A stretch of DNA of 8,261 bases from Actinomycetota bacterium (GTDB taxonomy: Bacteria; Actinomycetota; Acidimicrobiia; Acidimicrobiales; Ilumatobacteraceae), in the NCBI GenBank assembly GCA_005800965.1, contig SYEA01000092.1, positions 1-8,261 on the forward strand, given 5' to 3'. The notes under the pieces are model-generated. The model saw only the letters and a program-made list of their open reading frames with translations, was not told the DNA's origin and made no database searches. The position numbers and the translations under genes were made by a program. Below are positions 6,096 through 8,261 of the stretch, piece after piece (the first letter of the stretch is position 1; every line of letters starts with the position of its first letter).

Positions 6096-6863
6096 ATGCA
6101 CATGACAAAGCTTTCCGTTGCATCATCAAACGATGACATCTTGCGTGTGTTGCACGAGGTTGCCGACGCCACCTACGCAGCGTTGAGCACCAACACCGAT
6201 TGGGGTTTGTCGGGTCAACGCGCGACGCAGTATTCCGTCGACCTGCGCGCGGATGCCGCAGCACTCGAGGTGTTGCATGGTGCGGGTTGCGCGGTGCTGT
6301 CCGAAGAGAGTGGTCGCACGGGGGATTGGCACGATGACGCCATCATCGTGGTGATGGACCCCCTCGACGGTTCAACCAATGCCAGTCGTCGTGTGCCGTG
6401 GTATGCGACTGCCCTTGCTGCACTCGACGCCAACGGTCAGCGAGCCTCGTTGGTGGCCAACCAATTCACCAATACCGATCGCTGGACTGCCACCACCGGC
6501 GGTGGGGCATTTCACAACGGCAATCTGATTCGTCCATCGTCGTGTGCCCAGTTGTCCCAGGCGGTGGTCGGTGTGTCGGGTCTGCCCAAAAAGCACCCTG
6601 GCTGGGCACAGTTTCGCGCGCTCGGGGCAGCGGCGCTTGATATTTGTCTCGTGGCACAAGGAACGCTCGATGGCTGGGTGGATTTGTCGTCGCATGGTGT
6701 GTGGGATTACTTGGCCAGTGTGCACATCTGTCGTGAAGCCGGGGCCGTGGTGGGTGAGGCACAAGATCGCGACTTGATCGTGACAGAGCACGCCGAACGT
6801 CGCTCGCCAATCATCGCCGCAACCCCCGAACTTTATGCAGCATTGCAGCGCGTACGTGACTAA
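6096..6863 (+). CDS. Inositol monophosphatase (IMPase) family phosphatase
   Basis: This is a Mg2+-dependent, lithium-sensitive-type phosphomonoesterase of the IMPase/FBPase/CysQ superfamily, 255 residues and presumably cytoplasmic (no signal peptide). Metal-binding motifs are intact: SEESG (69-73, Glu70), DPLDGSTN (88-95, Asp88 and Asp91) and GVWDYLASVHICREAG (Asp204). The WGLSG and QYSVDLRADAAALEVL stretches resemble an actinobacterial subgroup of the family. Substrate is not predictable: inositol-1-phosphate, histidinol phosphate, a nucleotide such as PAP, or another sugar phosphate are all possible. Start choice is loose: TTG at 6093, ATG at 6096 and ATG at 6102 are all in frame and none has a clear Shine-Dalgarno. 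It lies 3 bases after the permease stop and its 3' end overlaps nhaA, so it belongs to the transporter operon and may act on the imported compound or a product of it. Confidence 0.9.
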   Translation: MHMTKLSVASSNDDILRVLHEVADATYAALSTNTDWGLSGQRATQYSVDLRADAAALEVLHGAGCAVLSEESGRTGDWHDDAIIVVMDPLDGSTNASRRVPWYATALAALDANGQRASLVANQFTNTDRWTATTGGGAFHNGNLIRPSSCAQLSQAVVGVSGLPKKHPGWAQFRALGAAALDICLVAQGTLDGWVDLSSHGVWDYLASVHICREAGAVVGEAQDRDLIVTEHAERRSPIIAATPELYAALQRVRD

Positions 6864-7950
6864 GCCCGGTTCACCAGCGGCATTCCTCGAGCGCTTCGTG
6901 GCAGTCGAGATGCGGGCAGCGGGCTTGATTGTTGCCGCAGCCCTGCTCGGCGTGGGCTCCGCCACATTCGGCAACGTGTACATAGAGAACGACTTGACGC
7001 GCGTGCTGTCAGAAATTGCCATTGGTGGTTTTTTTCTCCTGGTGGGTCTCGAACTGCGTCGTGAGTTCGCCAGCGGCGTGTTGTCAGGGTTAACCCTGTG
7101 GGCAAGTGTCGCCGCAGCCACGATGGGCATGGCGTTACCAGCTCTCATTTATGCCTCGCAAGCACCGGCAGCAGCCCGTGATGGTTGGGTTGCAGTTGTA
7201 GCCACCGACATTGCGCTTGCCGCTGCAGTCATGACCCTCGGTGGTGTTTCGCGCAAGGTGCGCACGCTGCTATTAACGGTGGCGGTGCTGGATGATCTCG
7301 GCGGCCTCATCGCCCTCGTCACCACCGGCAAACGCCCTGAGCTGTTGTGGCTGGCACTGGCCGTCGCCGCCGTTGCGATCTATGCCTGGGCAATTCGTCA
7401 GTTCAACCTCGGTGTAGTGACGGTCATCGTGGCGACTCTCGTCGCGGTGGTGCTGATGTTGCAGGCAGGGCTCCACCCGTCGTTGGGGGCGTTTGCCGTT
7501 GGCTTTTGTGCGCCAAACTTCGACCCCGAGAACCCGAGCGTGTCAGAACGGGTGCAAGAGCGCGTGCATCCGTGGATTGCAGCGATATTTCTGCCGATCT
7601 TCGTGTTTTTGCACACTCTTGTGCCCATTGCAACACCCAAAGACGCACCGATGTCACTTGTCTGGACAACCGTGTTGGCAATCGTGGTGGGTAAGGTGCT
7701 GGGCGTGGGTGGCATGTTGATCGTGTTGAGCAGGCGGCTGAACATTGCGGTGAGTGAAGCGATCGCAGTGGGTTGTGCCGCCGCCGCAGCGCTCACCGTG
7801 GCGCTCATCGGTGTGGCGGCAACGCTGGACAACACACCGTACGAAGAAGCGGTCAGCCTCGGCATCCTGATCGCGACAGCCATCGCCTTTGTTCTGGGTG
7901 TGGGTGCAGGTCGACTGACGGCGAACAAGGGCGAGTCTGATGCCACGTGA
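6835..7950 (+). CDS. nhaA: NhaA-family Na+/H+ antiporter, divergent
   Basis: This is an inner-membrane antiporter expected to export Na+ in exchange for protons, 371 residues. NhaA signatures are IGGFFLLVGLELRREF (63-78), VATDIALAA (Asp125, the Asp133 equivalent), VLDDLGG (Asp153-Asp154, the Asp163-Asp164 pair) and VVGKVLG (Lys287, the Lys300 equivalent), so the known ion-binding residues are kept. Two things differ from classical NhaA. The part between the first helix and the FFLLVGLE helix is short, and the segment after HPWIAAIFLPIF reads VFLHTLVPIA where most family members have a FANAGV-like sequence. The ATG at 6835 overlaps the phosphatase by 29 bases; GTG at 6856 (8-base overlap, start MTKPGSP) is equally possible. 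Neither has a clear ribosome-binding site. The stop overlaps the next gene by 11 bases. The gene symbol denotes family, not proven function. Confidence 0.88.
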   Translation: MQHCSAYVTKPGSPAAFLERFVAVEMRAAGLIVAAALLGVGSATFGNVYIENDLTRVLSEIAIGGFFLLVGLELRREFASGVLSGLTLWASVAAATMGMALPALIYASQAPAAARDGWVAVVATDIALAAAVMTLGGVSRKVRTLLLTVAVLDDLGGLIALVTTGKRPELLWLALAVAAVAIYAWAIRQFNLGVVTVIVATLVAVVLMLQAGLHPSLGAFAVGFCAPNFDPENPSVSERVQERVHPWIAAIFLPIFVFLHTLVPIATPKDAPMSLVWTTVLAIVVGKVLGVGGMLIVLSRRLNIAVSEAIAVGCAAAAALTVALIGVAATLDNTPYEEAVSLGILIATAIAFVLGVGAGRLTANKGESDAT

Positions 7951-8261
7951 GCTGAATGGGGCACACGTCGTGGTGGTTGGCGCTAGTGGCGTGTTGGGTG
8001 CCAGCATCGCCCGGCAACTGACGACCGCTGGTGCGCGTGTATCGGCAATTGTGCGCGACCATACGCGACTTGATGGAGCCAGTGTCGCGCAATACGCGCT
8101 GGCCGATGTCACCGACAATACGGCAATGCGAACCGCGTTCGCCTCGGTAGCACCGTTCGACGGCGTGGTGAACGCCACTGGGGTTGTGGCATTCGGCAAT
8201 GTTGCCGATCTTGATGACGCCACGTTGGCACGACTCTTTGCTGTGAATGCCATTGCCCCCA
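7940..8261 (+). CDS. Short-chain dehydrogenase/reductase (SDR), N-terminal part, cut by window edge
   Basis: An open frame of 107 codons runs from ATG 7940 off the right edge. It begins a Rossmann fold: a short lead-in, then VVVVGASGVLGASIARQL, with the GxxxGxG-type dinucleotide-binding motif read as GASGVLG at about residues 14-20. ADVTD contains the Asp that usually contacts the adenine ring. FDGVVNATGVVAFG stands at the position of the NNAG motif (here NATG), and FAVNAIAP at the helix-4 Asn region. The catalytic Ser-Tyr-Lys lie beyond the window, so whether it is an active classical SDR is unknown. AAGGG at 7927-7931, 8 bases upstream, is a plausible ribosome-binding site. The start overlaps the nhaA end by 11 bases, so it continues the same operon. 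Confidence 0.85.
   Translation, partial: MPRELNGAHVVVVGASGVLGASIARQLTTAGARVSAIVRDHTRLDGASVAQYALADVTDNTAMRTAFASVAPFDGVVNATGVVAFGNVADLDDATLARLFAVNAIAP

Noticed and set aside
6372..8253. Minus-strand open frames of 188-258 codons opposite the phosphatase, nhaA and SDR genes
   Set aside because: Same antisense artefact; low-complexity translations and no start signals, while the plus-strand proteins have clear family motifs.
1..8261. CRISPR array, tRNA/rRNA genes, insertion sequences, toxin-antitoxin or defence genes
   Set aside because: I looked for direct-repeat arrays, cloverleaf-like segments, transposase motifs and small paired genes on both strands and saw none; coding density is near complete.

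Overview
This window looks like chromosomal DNA of a moderately GC-rich actinobacterium, perhaps of the class Acidimicrobiia (Ilumatobacter-like). The reasons are protein flavour (an actinobacterial-type CysD, and an IMPase-family protein with a WGLSG...SEESG pattern), free use of GTG/TTG starts, few Shine-Dalgarno sequences and tightly overlapping reading frames. The taxonomic call is inference; there is no rRNA or marker gene here.

Layout: two divergent transcription units leave a 188-base intergenic region (1104-1291). To the left, on the minus strand, lie cysD (complete) and cysN (only its first 68 codons). They encode the two subunits of assimilatory ATP sulfurylase. To the right, on the plus strand, everything is co-directional to the end of the window. 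The order is: a BMP-family substrate-binding lipoprotein (1292-2437), a rho-independent terminator or attenuator (2461-2496), a two-domain ABC ATPase (2501-4042), two BPD_transp_2-type permeases (4039-5157 and 5154-6092), an inositol-monophosphatase-family phosphatase (6096-6863), a divergent NhaA-family Na+/H+ antiporter (6835-7950), and the start of a short-chain dehydrogenase/reductase (7940 to the right edge). No stretch over 300 bases lacks a gene, and I see no RNA gene, mobile element or CRISPR array.

How the genes fit together: the first four plus-strand genes are a complete importer of the BMP / purine-nucleoside type (PnrA, NupNOPQ and RfuABCD relatives). The lipoprotein captures the ligand outside the membrane, the two permeases form the channel and the double ATPase powers it. 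The terminator after the lipoprotein gene probably makes the binding protein in excess of the membrane complex. From the ATPase onward the genes are joined by overlaps of 4, 4, 28 (or 8) and 11 bases and one gap of about 3 bases, so the phosphatase, antiporter and SDR are probably translated from the same message. The substrate is unknown. The binding protein lacks the usual nucleoside-binding signature of PnrA-like proteins and carries a Trp-rich set of motifs instead, so the transporter-phosphatase-antiporter-SDR combination is the most interesting part of the window.
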